Source: Variovorax sp. Root318D1
GTDB lineage: Bacteria > Pseudomonadota > Gammaproteobacteria > Burkholderiales > Burkholderiaceae_C
Reading direction: 5' to 3'
DNA: 64,000 nucleotides
Assembly: GCF_001424835.1 (NCBI RefSeq)
Contig: NZ_LMCQ01000012.1
Span: forward strand, 463,829 to 527,828
Shown here: piece after piece, positions 17,424-27,968 of the stretch
Position numbering within the stretch: position 1 is the first letter of the stretch
Layout: the number at the start of each line of letters is the position of its first letter
Made by a program: the position numbers and the translations under genes
The notes under the pieces: model-generated
What the model was told of the DNA's origin: nothing
The model's database searches: none
The model's input: only the letters and a program-made list of their open reading frames with translations

Positions 17424-18326
17424 ATGACCACCAAGACCACGACGAAACGCAAAGGCATCATCCTCGCTGGCGGATCGGGCACGCGCCTGCACCCCGCAAC
17501 GCTCGCGCTCAGCAAGCAGCTGCTGCCGGTGTACGACAAACCGATGATCTACTACCCGCTCAGCACGCTGATGCTCGGCGGCATGCGTGACATCCTGATC
17601 ATCAGCACCCCGCAGGACACGCCGCGCTTCCAGCAACTGCTGGGCGATGGCAGCCAGTGGGGCATCAGCCTGCAATATGCGGTGCAGCCGAGCCCCGATG
17701 GCCTGGCACAGGCCTTCATCATCGGCGACAAATTCGTAGGAAATTCGCCGAGCGCGCTGGTGCTGGGCGACAACATCTTCTACGGCCACGATTTCGCGCA
17801 TTTGCTTGCCGATGCCGATTCGAAGTCTTCGGGTGCCACGGTGTTTGCCTACCACGTGCACGATCCTGAGCGCTACGGCGTGGTGGCCTTCGATGCCGAG
17901 GGCAAGGCCAGCAGCATCGAGGAAAAGCCGGCCCAGCCCAAAAGCAGCTATGCGGTCACTGGCCTCTACTTCTACGACAACCAGGTGGTCGACATTGCCA
18001 AGGCAGTGAAGCCCAGCGCGCGCGGCGAGTTGGAGATCACGGCCGTCAACCAGGCTTACCTGGATCTCAACCAGCTGAACGTGCAGATCATGCAGCGCGG
18101 CTATGCCTGGCTCGATACCGGCACGCATGAAAGCCTGCTGGAAGCGGGGCAGTTCATCGCAACGCTGGAGCACCGGCAGGGGCTGAAGATCGCTTGTCCG
18201 GAAGAAATCGCGTGGCGACATGGCTTCATCGACCGGGAACAGTTGGCAAGGCTTGCGGCTCCGCTGCAGAAGAATGGCTACGGCAAGTACTTGAACCATC
18301 TGCTGGCCGAGGAGGTGCGCTCGTGA
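17424..18326 (+). CDS. rfbA: Glucose-1-phosphate thymidylyltransferase
   Basis: A 300-residue nucleotidyltransferase. The signature [20 protein letters not shown] (residues 10-29) is the NTP-binding loop, [20 protein letters not shown] follows it, and LALGDN-like [12 protein letters not shown] is the metal and sugar-binding site. It joins dTTP and glucose-1-phosphate, the first step to dTDP-L-rhamnose, and is usually feedback-inhibited by the end product. A short basic N-terminal extension ([10 protein letters not shown]) precedes the usual start. The stop overlaps the rfbC GTG start. Confidence 0.97.
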   Translation: MTTKTTTKRKGIILAGGSGTRLHPATLALSKQLLPVYDKPMIYYPLSTLMLGGMRDILIISTPQDTPRFQQLLGDGSQWGISLQYAVQPSPDGLAQAFIIGDKFVGNSPSALVLGDNIFYGHDFAHLLADADSKSSGATVFAYHVHDPERYGVVAFDAEGKASSIEEKPAQPKSSYAVTGLYFYDNQVVDIAKAVKPSARGELEITAVNQAYLDLNQLNVQIMQRGYAWLDTGTHESLLEAGQFIATLEHRQGLKIACPEEIAWRHGFIDREQLARLAAPLQKNGYGKYLNHLLAEEVRS

Positions 18327-18871
18327 AGGCAACGCCCACCGCAATTCCCGAGGTGCTGATCATCGAGCCGAAGGTCTTCGGCGATGCGCGCGGTTTTTTC
18401 TATGAAAGCTTCAACGGCAGGGCGTTCGACGAGGCTGTTGGGCGGCATGTCGAGTTCGTGCAAGACAACCATTCACGATCGGTGAAGGGGGTGCTTCGGG
18501 GCCTGCACTATCAAGTGCAGCAGCCGCAAGGGAAGCTTGTGCGAGCTGTGCGCGGCTCGGTGTTTGATGTGGCGGTCGACATCCGCAGATCGTCGCCCAC
18601 CTTCGGCAAATGGGTTGGCGTCGAGTTGACCGAAGAAAATCATAAGCAGCTCTGGGTGCCGGCCGGATTCGCGCACGCGTTTCTGGTGCTCAGCGAGACT
18701 GCGGATTTTCTCTACAAGACCACCGAGTATTACGCGCCAGCGCACGAACGTTGCATCGCATGGAACGACGCGGACGTGGGTATCGAGTGGCCGGAAATCG
18801 GAATGGCCCCCCTGTTGTCTGCGAAGGATCAGGCCGGTGTTTCGTTGAGCAAAGCCGACACATTTGAATGA
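18323..18871 (+). CDS. rfbC: dTDP-4-dehydrorhamnose 3,5-epimerase
   Basis: A 182-residue cupin-fold epimerase, the normal length. I start it at the GTG 18323, which overlaps the rfbA stop and follows a GAGGAGGT ribosome site. An upstream ATG in this frame lies deep inside rfbA. Motifs are [12 protein letters not shown], the catalytic His in VLRGLHYQ, and [16 protein letters not shown]. It epimerises carbons 3 and 5 of the 4-keto sugar. It completes the four-gene rhamnose nucleotide-sugar operon. Confidence 0.95.
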   Translation: MKATPTAIPEVLIIEPKVFGDARGFFYESFNGRAFDEAVGRHVEFVQDNHSRSVKGVLRGLHYQVQQPQGKLVRAVRGSVFDVAVDIRRSSPTFGKWVGVELTEENHKQLWVPAGFAHAFLVLSETADFLYKTTEYYAPAHERCIAWNDADVGIEWPEIGMAPLLSAKDQAGVSLSKADTFE

Positions 18872-18925
18872 AGTGGACGCAGACCTTCCTCTGCTGCACT
18901 GTCAAGACTGCTTGGCTGTTAGAAA

Positions 18926-20296
18926 TCAGCGAGTAGTGAAACGATTCAGTACAGACCGCACATGATGGCTCACATATCGTAATGGCGCGGTGAATTTCCA
19001 TGAGCGGCTGCCACGAAGCAATGCCAACGCAGCAAGATTCGCCTTATTTTCGCTGTTCAGCGCGTCCAGGTGTTCGTTTGCTTGCGTGAGTTGGCGGTCG
19101 ATGTGATCCTTCATCGCAGACTCTTGTGCGAGTTGTGCGAGCAGCGTATCAATCTTGTTTTTTTCGGCGTCAAATCTTAGCTGCAGAGCATTCAGTTCGC
19201 CTTTTAATCTGTCGCGGCTCTGAGAGTTTGCCCTTGCAGCTTCTTCGGCGGCCCCCATTGTCGCCGCATGCGAGGCATTGGCTGCTTGCAGTTGAGATTG
19301 AAGATCCGAAACTTCGTTCTGGAGCTGTTTTTGCGCCTCGGTTGCAGCTTGCGCGGCTGGCGAGGGATACAACAAGCCTGGCCCCTTTTGCCTGTTCGCG
19401 AATTTCAAGACTTCATGGGGATATTGCGGCTTATGAAGAAGCAAAGCGGCGATATCGTCCGCGTTGTCGATGGCGAATACGCGTGGCAAATTGGGGGGAA
19501 GTGCACGCTCGGCCGGCAGCAGGAGAAGATTGAGTTCCTTGCCACCATCGAAGATGCTTCGAGTTTCACCATTGAAGTTGTCTGGATTGAACGCATCGGT
19601 CAGGTGCCCAAAGCATTCGTATCCGTTGGACTGGCACCAATTGAGGATCTTGATTCCGGCGCTGATGGAGTTGGCCTCGGCAAATATCGCGGGCTTGAGA
19701 GATGCGATGGTTTTTTGCGCGCCTTCGAGCACCTGCCTTTCCATTCCCTCGACGTCGATCTTCATCAAGTCGACGGCAGGAAGAAGCAAGCTGTCAACCG
19801 TAATAAGCGGCACCTCGTATTCCGAACCGGAGCCGCCATCGTCTTCAAGTGCGAGCCCTGCAAAGTTTGTTAATGCACCCGGCTGGAGACGGTGCAGTTC
19901 GATGGTTGACATCGCGTCAGCGACTCCTTCTTGGCGGAGCCGAACATTCATTCGGTGATTGTCCCGGATATTCCTGGACAGCAGCTCAAATGCTTCCGCG
20001 CGGGGCTCGAACGCAATTACAGTGCCGTAGCCGCCTGCCAGCGAGGAGAACGCAAGCGTATGCGTTCCGATAAAGGCGCCTATGTCAAGAACCGTCGAAC
20101 CTGGCGCAATAAAAAATGCAAGGAAATCGATCTCGCGCTGGGCCCATTCGCCATATAGCGCGAGGGATTCCGAGACGACGGAATCCCGTCCGAGCAGATG
20201 CATCTGGCCATATCTCGTGCTAACAATGTGGGATTCATTTGTAATCATGTGCACCATCTTTTGATTTAGGTCAAAAAAGCTTACCGACTGTGGCAA
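18926..20296 (-). CDS. FkbM family methyltransferase with C-terminal coiled coil and SWKFTAPLR tail
   Basis: A 456-residue protein on the strand opposite to the rfb genes. Residues about 40-260 form an FkbM SAM-dependent methyltransferase: the SAM motif is STVLDIGAFIGTHTLAFSS and the later block is DLMKIDVEGMERQVLEGA. Residues about 310-420 are Gln/Glu/Lys/Ala-rich heptads that predict a coiled coil. The last 25 residues hold SWKFTAPLRYVSHHVRSVLN. FkbM enzymes O-methylate sugars, so this one could methylate or cap the glycan. The tail is shared with two glycosyltransferases in the same locus. Base composition is visibly more AT-rich than in the neighbours. Confidence 0.85.
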   Translation of the reverse strand: MPQSVSFFDLNQKMVHMITNESHIVSTRYGQMHLLGRDSVVSESLALYGEWAQREIDFLAFFIAPGSTVLDIGAFIGTHTLAFSSLAGGYGTVIAFEPRAEAFELLSRNIRDNHRMNVRLRQEGVADAMSTIELHRLQPGALTNFAGLALEDDGGSGSEYEVPLITVDSLLLPAVDLMKIDVEGMERQVLEGAQKTIASLKPAIFAEANSISAGIKILNWCQSNGYECFGHLTDAFNPDNFNGETRSIFDGGKELNLLLLPAERALPPNLPRVFAIDNADDIAALLLHKPQYPHEVLKFANRQKGPGLLYPSPAAQAATEAQKQLQNEVSDLQSQLQAANASHAATMGAAEEAARANSQSRDRLKGELNALQLRFDAEKNKIDTLLAQLAQESAMKDHIDRQLTQANEHLDALNSENKANLAALALLRGSRSWKFTAPLRYVSHHVRSVLNRFTTR

Positions 20297-20772
20297 GTGT
20301 ATTGCGAATCTTGATCAGCGAAATGCCTCCGGTGGTCATGTTACGCATGCACATTAGCCTGGAAAAATGTGACAAACCTCGTGCATTCGATCTTGAAGAT
20401 GGTTTGGCTCCCTGGAGGGGAGGGGGCGTCTGTTATGATGACTGCGCTTCGGGGCGGTAGTTTAACTGTCCAACGTACAGTAGTCCGAGCTGTCAAAGCC
20501 TGGTTCTTTCCATGTCTACGCGCGCAGGAGACCGGCCCAAGGCAAGTTTGAAAATTGATTGGATGGCCTGAATCGATGGCTTGTGCGGCAGGTTGAACCA
20601 TTCTTTCCAGCATTGTTCTCTGAGTGAAGGAATTGAATGGGGCGCGAAATTTATTATTCAACCGAAGATATGTGCGCGTCGTAAAACCGGCTTGAAAAAT
20701 TGTTGTCTGCAATTATAACCCATTCACACACGAAGTGCTGAGTTGCAAGGATCGGCTTGCGGGCTGAAGAAC
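20297..20772. other. Divergent intergenic region with promoter, no gene seen
   Basis: About 450 bp between the FkbM gene and the repeat-bearing glycosyltransferase, clearly AT-richer than the surrounding locus. I see no convincing coding frame or RNA gene. It contains a good promoter near its right end (listed separately). It may hold leader sequence for both divergent genes. Confidence 0.6.
20692..20719 (+). promoter_or_regulatory. Putative sigma70 promoter for the glycosyltransferase operon
   Basis: TTGAAA (20692-20697) and TATAAC (20714-20719) are separated by 16 bp, close to ideal. It lies about 50 bp upstream of the ATG at 20773. Confidence 0.55.
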
Positions 20773-23700
20773 ATGAAGAATTTCCATTGGTACCGCCGTT
20801 TGAAATCGATTTGCGGTCGGGTAATCGGCCGAATGAGAATTGGTGGTATTTCCGAGCGCCAAAATGTATTGAGGGACCCACATCCACTGTTTAATGCAGG
20901 GTGGTATATCGGCCGTAACCCAGATGTGATGAAGGCCGGGTTCAACCCCATGCGCCACTTTCTGCGGTTCGGCTGGAAAGAAGGTCGGAACCCGCATCCT
21001 ATGTTTAATGCACGGTGGTATCTGGCGCGCAATCCTGATGTTGCAAAGGCGGGTCGGAACCCGCTACTCCACTATCTCGATCCCGGCTGGAAGGAAGGGC
21101 GGAATCCGCACCCGCTGTTCAATGCAGGGTGGTATCTCATGCGGAATCCTGACGTAGCCCAAGCCGGCTGGAACCCGCTGCTCCACTACCTCGATCTCGG
21201 GTGGAAAGAAGGACGGAATCCTCATCCTCTATTCGATGCATGGTGGTATCTGTCACGTTATCCTGACGTTGCCCAGGCTGGTTGGAACCCGCTGCTTCAC
21301 TACATCGATCTCGGGTGGAAGGAAGGACGGGATCCGCATCCGCTGTTTAGTACGACTTGGTACCTGGGTCGGTACGTCGATGTGAAGGCGGCGGACCAAA
21401 ACCCGTTAATGCACTACGCGCTGTTCGGTGCAGCCGAGCACAGAATTCCGCATCCAGCTTTTGACCCCGAATGGTACTGCGCGGCCTACGGAGATGTCGC
21501 CGAAGGCGTGGACCCGCTGATTCATTTTCTCGAGCATCGGCACGACGCTGTGCGGAACCCATGTCCGTCGATCGACCTAGTAAACCACGCGCGGAAGTTC
21601 CCGTCAGCCAAGGCGGACAAAGTCCATGAAGTCGCTCATTACCTGGCGCAGGAAAACAGCTGCATTGAAAATTCGTCGAGCGATCAATGGGGAGAAACAC
21701 ATCCGCTTTTCGACGCGGAGTGGTACAGCAGACGCAATTCAGAGGTCTTAAAGAACGGCCTCAATCCGATGCGCCACTTTTTGCGGATTGGCTGGAAAGA
21801 AGGGCTCAATCCGCACCCGCTGTTCGACGTGGCGTGGTATCTGGCGCGCAATCCCGACGTTGCCGAGGCTGGCTTGAACCCGCTGGCCCACTATGTGGAT
21901 CTCGGTTGGAAGGAAGGACGGGATCCGCATCCGCTGTTCAGCACGACGTGGTACCTGGATCAATACCTCGATGTGAAGGCCGCAGGCCGCAACCCATTGC
22001 TGCACTACGTGCTGTTCGGTGCGCGCGAGCGCAGGATGCCGCACCCGAGCTTCGATCCGGACTGGTACTGCGCAACCTACGGAGACGTTGCTGAGGGCGC
22101 CGACCCCCTTGCTCATTTCATCGAGCGTCGACACGAGGCTCTAAGGAATCCATGCTTGTCGATCAATCTCGTTGAGCACGCGCGGGAGTTCCCGGCCGCC
22201 AAAGCCGACAAGGTCCATGAACTCGCGCACTTTTTGGTGCAGGAAAGCTCTTACGCAGTGGAGGGTGACTACACCGAGGCGTTCGCCAAAGACGGCATTC
22301 CGCGCGCCCGAATGCACGAAGGTTTGGCGCGTGTCGCAAATGGAAAGTGGGAGTGGACCCGCTACGGCGCAATGCGGGCGAGACTCGCGCAGGCCGAAAA
22401 GCGGCGCGCGGAACAGTACCCGCGCGCCAAGACATCTATTCCACTCCCCGTCGGGAACGAATTCGAGATCGATGCGGCCAAAATCGTGATTCCCACGTTC
22501 GAGTGCCCGCTCGTCTCGATCGTGATTCCTGTCTACAACAAGCCTGCATTGACGCTGACCTGCCTTCGGGCCATCGTTGAAAGCAACTGTCAAACTCCCT
22601 ACGAGGTTATCGTTGCGGATGATGCCTCGGTCGACCCCGATTGCCTCGAACTCGCCCACATTTCGGGCCTGACATTCCTTCGGTCGGAACAAAACCTCGG
22701 ATTCGGCGGCAATTGCAATAAGGCAGCGGCAACCGCACGCAGCAGGTTCGTGCTGTTCCTGAATAACGATACGCTGGTCCAGGAGGGCTTTCTGGACGCC
22801 ATGGTGGCTGCTTACGAAGCTGGTGTCGGCATCGTGGGTCCGCAGGTGCTCTATCCGTCCGGTCTGCTCCAGGAAGCGGGTGGCCGGATTCGGGTGGACT
22901 GTTCACCTGCCCTCGTTGGACATGGCGCCAGCCCCGAGGATCCGAGATTCGGCTACCGTCGGGACGTGGAGTACATCTCCGGCGCATGCCTGCTGATCGA
23001 GCGGGCACTGTTCGATGCGTTGGGGGGCTTTGATCCCCTTTTCTACCCTGCCTACTACGAAGACGTGGATCTGTGCTTCCGCGTTCGCGACCGCGGGCTT
23101 CGCGTGGTCTATGAACCGAAGGCACGCATCGTTCACTTCATGAGCGAAACGATGTCGTCGCTGTCACCGGCATACAAGTATGCGCAATCGGCCCGCGGTG
23201 CGCAGAACTTCTCAGAGAGATGGCAGGCCCAATTGGAGGCCAACAATGCCGTGAAGGCCATTGCCTTCTATCTTCCGCAATACCACATGATCCCGGAGAA
23301 CGACTTGTGGTGGGCGCCAGGCTTCACAGAGTGGACGAACGTATCCAAGGCAAAACCGAACTATCCTGGGCACGATCAGCCGCGCCTACCCGCCGACCTT
23401 GGGCACTACGACCTTGCCAGCTCCAAGAGTATTCGCAAGCAGATCGAGCTTGCCATGCAATACGGACTGCATGGCTTCTGCTTTTACTACTACTGGTTCA
23501 ATGGCCGCCGCATTCTAGAGGCGCCGCTGGAACTGTATCTTGAGGACAGGTCGTTGGATTTCCCGTTCTGCCTTTGCTGGGCCAACGAGAACTGGAGCAG
23601 GCGATGGGACGGGCGCGATCAGGATCTTCTTCTGAAGCAGGAATACTCGACTGAGGACGACAAGGCGCTCATCCAAGACCTCATGCGATTCATGCGAGAC

Positions 23701-24327
23701 GAGCGCTACATCCGGGTAGAAGGCAAGCCGCTGGTGATCGTCTATCGCTGGGATCTGCTCCCTTCAATCGCCGACACAGTGCAGGTCTGGCGCGAGGAGT
23801 GCAGGCGCTTGGGAATCGGAGAGATTTTCGTCGCGAGTGTGGATTCGTTTGATCTGGCCTGGAAGCTCAAGAACGTGGCGGACTTCGGGCTCGATGCGAG
23901 CATTGGCTTCCCGCCCCACAACATGGGCTCGCCTGTGACCAAGACACCGTCGGCGGTCAGTCCAAATTTCACGGGAACCATCGACGACTACGAGACCGTG
24001 GGCACGCGCTATGCCACCGAATTGCCCTTGCGGCCATTCACCCATTTCCCGGGCGTGCTGCCGGGATGGGACAACACGCCGCGCAGACAGGATGCGCCCT
24101 TCATCCTGAGCGATCCCAGTCCCGGTGCATTCCGTGCCTGGCTGGAACATGCACTGGAATTCTCCCGCGACTTCAACGTACCGGAGCGCAGAATGGTCTT
24201 CATCAACGCTTGGAACGAGTGGGGGGAAGGCGCCTACTTGGAGCCGGACCAGCGCTACGGCCATGCCTATTTGACCGCCCTGCGCGACGCGCTCGAATCA
24301 CACAAATATCTGAAGAGGAACGGATGA
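20773..24327 (+). CDS. Multidomain glycosyltransferase: ten HPLF/WYL repeats, GT2 and GH99-like (WbsX) domains
   Basis: A 1184-residue cytosolic protein (an upstream TTG at 20743 would add ten residues). Residues about 37-460 hold ten repeats of exactly 38 residues, with pattern HPLFxxxWYLxRxPDVxxAG and NPLxHYxxxGWKEGRxP, in blocks of six and four. Residues about 577-800 are a GT2 domain (LVSIVIPVYNKPALT, VIVADDAS, LFLNNDTLV, YEDVDLCFRV). Residues about 826-1175 match the glycosyl-hydrolase-99-like WbsX domain (KAIAFYLPQYH, WWAPGFTEWTNV, CWANENWSRRWDG). WbsX domains are common in O-antigen loci, with unclear activity. The linkage made is unknown. The gene overlaps the next glycosyltransferase by ATGA. 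Confidence 0.88.
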   Translation: MKNFHWYRRLKSICGRVIGRMRIGGISERQNVLRDPHPLFNAGWYIGRNPDVMKAGFNPMRHFLRFGWKEGRNPHPMFNARWYLARNPDVAKAGRNPLLHYLDPGWKEGRNPHPLFNAGWYLMRNPDVAQAGWNPLLHYLDLGWKEGRNPHPLFDAWWYLSRYPDVAQAGWNPLLHYIDLGWKEGRDPHPLFSTTWYLGRYVDVKAADQNPLMHYALFGAAEHRIPHPAFDPEWYCAAYGDVAEGVDPLIHFLEHRHDAVRNPCPSIDLVNHARKFPSAKADKVHEVAHYLAQENSCIENSSSDQWGETHPLFDAEWYSRRNSEVLKNGLNPMRHFLRIGWKEGLNPHPLFDVAWYLARNPDVAEAGLNPLAHYVDLGWKEGRDPHPLFSTTWYLDQYLDVKAAGRNPLLHYVLFGARERRMPHPSFDPDWYCATYGDVAEGADPLAHFIERRHEALRNPCLSINLVEHAREFPAAKADKVHELAHFLVQESSYAVEGDYTEAFAKDGIPRARMHEGLARVANGKWEWTRYGAMRARLAQAEKRRAEQYPRAKTSIPLPVGNEFEIDAAKIVIPTFECPLVSIVIPVYNKPALTLTCLRAIVESNCQTPYEVIVADDASVDPDCLELAHISGLTFLRSEQNLGFGGNCNKAAATARSRFVLFLNNDTLVQEGFLDAMVAAYEAGVGIVGPQVLYPSGLLQEAGGRIRVDCSPALVGHGASPEDPRFGYRRDVEYISGACLLIERALFDALGGFDPLFYPAYYEDVDLCFRVRDRGLRVVYEPKARIVHFMSETMSSLSPAYKYAQSARGAQNFSERWQAQLEANNAVKAIAFYLPQYHMIPENDLWWAPGFTEWTNVSKAKPNYPGHDQPRLPADLGHYDLASSKSIRKQIELAMQYGLHGFCFYYYWFNGRRILEAPLELYLEDRSLDFPFCLCWANENWSRRWDGRDQDLLLKQEYSTEDDKALIQDLMRFMRDERYIRVEGKPLVIVYRWDLLPSIADTVQVWREECRRLGIGEIFVASVDSFDLAWKLKNVADFGLDASIGFPPHNMGSPVTKTPSAVSPNFTGTIDDYETVGTRYATELPLRPFTHFPGVLPGWDNTPRRQDAPFILSDPSPGAFRAWLEHALEFSRDFNVPERRMVFINAWNEWGEGAYLEPDQRYGHAYLTALRDALESHKYLKRNG
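20881..22155 (+). repeat. Coding tandem repeat, 114-bp unit, ten copies in two blocks
   Basis: Units begin at 20881, 20995, 21109, 21223, 21337, 21451 and, after a non-repeat linker, at 21700, 21814, 21928 and 22042. All periods are 114 bp. The fifth and sixth units plus the following linker are repeated as the ninth and tenth units plus linker, 591 bp later. This shows a segmental duplication inside the gene. Confidence 0.9.
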
Positions 24328-25490
24328 GCATGGCGGCAAATGACCACTCCAGCAAGCCTGAGTGCCTGATCGTCGGCCACCCCTATGCGGCGATCGGAAT
24401 GGGAGCCCACTGCAGGGGCATCGTGCGCTCGCTTGCGGCTGCGCACGGGAACTTTTCGGTGCACGACGTTTATAAGTTCACAAAGCCGATGCCACGGGAA
24501 GCGCGCGAGTTCGGTCCTCTGCTCACTGAGCAATTCTCCGCCCCTGTCCGGCTCTTCTGCATCAATGGAGATGAAGTCGATGCCGTGATCCGGACGATCG
24601 AGCAAAAGTACGAGGGGGCGTTCTCCAACGGCTACAACATCATCTATCCAATGTGGGAACTACCCAGATATCCACAGGAGTGGGCGCGTCAGCTCGAACG
24701 GTTCGACGAAGTGTGGTCACCATCGCTTCATGTCGATGTTGCGTTGCGCGGGGCTGTCAAGCGGCCGGTCTTCCATATGCCCATCGCCGTCGAGCCGCGG
24801 GTTCAAGAATTCTTCGGCCGCAAATACTTCGGTATTCCGGAGTCGCGCTATGCGGTGCTCTTTTTCTTCGATGCACTTTCTTATGCAAGCCGCAAGAATC
24901 CGTGGGCTGCAGTCGATGTCTTTAAGCGCGTGCTTGCACAGAGGCCCCTGGCCAAGCTGCAACTGGTCCTGAAGATCAACAACTCAGCTCGAGATGCCCA
25001 GTCGCTGCAAAAGCTGAAGGAAGAAATCGAGCCCATCCGCGATCGGGTCACGTTGATTGACAAGACGATGACCGAAGAAGAGGTCAGGAGCCTTGTCCGG
25101 GTCTGCGATTCTTTCCTCTCGCTGCATCGCGCCGAAGGCTTTGGCCTCGGGCCCGCCGAAGCCATGTTTTTTGACAAGCCTGTCATCGTGACGGCATGGT
25201 CCGGAAACATGGACTACATGTCGACGGACAACTCGCTGGGTGTTCGCTACAACCTGGTGCCGCTGACTGACGGCGACTATCCGTATTGGCAGGACCAAGT
25301 GTGGGCAGACGCTGACCCGGAGGACGCCGCTGAGAAGGTGCTAATGCTTTTCGAGAATCCGGAATTCGGTCGGCAGCTGGGTAAGCGTGCCGGCATTCAC
25401 ATGCGCACGCATTTTTCGCATCGCAGGCAAGGTTTGCGCTATCGCGAGCAGCTGCATCGAATCGCATCGACGCACTTGCAAAAGCGCTGA
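24324..25490 (+). CDS. Glycosyltransferase family 4
   Basis: A 388-residue GT-B glycosyltransferase that starts at the ATG overlapping the previous stop, with a GAAGAGGA ribosome site. The frame upstream of it is a shadow. The N-terminal half has ECLIVGHPYAAIGMGAHCRG, and the C-terminal half has the GT4 donor motif SLHRAEGFGLGPAEAMFFDK (E-x7-E type). Its C-terminal half closely resembles the C-terminal GT4 domain of the 1358-residue protein at 27969 (SLHRSEGLGLTMAEAM, then SGNVDFM against SGNMDYM). It probably adds a hexose or deoxyhexose to the O-chain. Donor and linkage are not predictable. Confidence 0.9.
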   Translation: MSMAANDHSSKPECLIVGHPYAAIGMGAHCRGIVRSLAAAHGNFSVHDVYKFTKPMPREAREFGPLLTEQFSAPVRLFCINGDEVDAVIRTIEQKYEGAFSNGYNIIYPMWELPRYPQEWARQLERFDEVWSPSLHVDVALRGAVKRPVFHMPIAVEPRVQEFFGRKYFGIPESRYAVLFFFDALSYASRKNPWAAVDVFKRVLAQRPLAKLQLVLKINNSARDAQSLQKLKEEIEPIRDRVTLIDKTMTEEEVRSLVRVCDSFLSLHRAEGFGLGPAEAMFFDKPVIVTAWSGNMDYMSTDNSLGVRYNLVPLTDGDYPYWQDQVWADADPEDAAEKVLMLFENPEFGRQLGKRAGIHMRTHFSHRRQGLRYREQLHRIASTHLQKR

Positions 25491-25678
25491 GCACGGGCTG
25501 CGGCACGGCTAGGAGACTGACTCAGCGCACGCGGCTCAGAGGGACGATGCGTGCGTCCCTTGGTCGGGCGGCAAAGCGCTGTGCCGGCTGGATAGGATCC
25601 GCGGTGGTTCCGCCGAGCAGGCGCAACACTGCGCGTCTCAGATTTCACTAGATTCTGACTTGACAGGCAGGGCCAGCT

Positions 25679-27968
<2,290 letters not shown>

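Noticed and set aside
20404..20439. TTGGCT and TATGAT as a promoter in the FkbM upstream gap
   Set aside because: The spacing of 24 bp is outside the usable range.
20881..22155. Regular 114-bp direct repeats that could be mistaken for a CRISPR or satellite array
   Set aside because: The unit is one continuous reading frame with conserved protein motifs and no separate spacers.
25541..25559. GGGACG...CGTCCC hairpin after the GT4 gene
   Set aside because: Only a 6-bp stem with no T-run; not enough to call a terminator.
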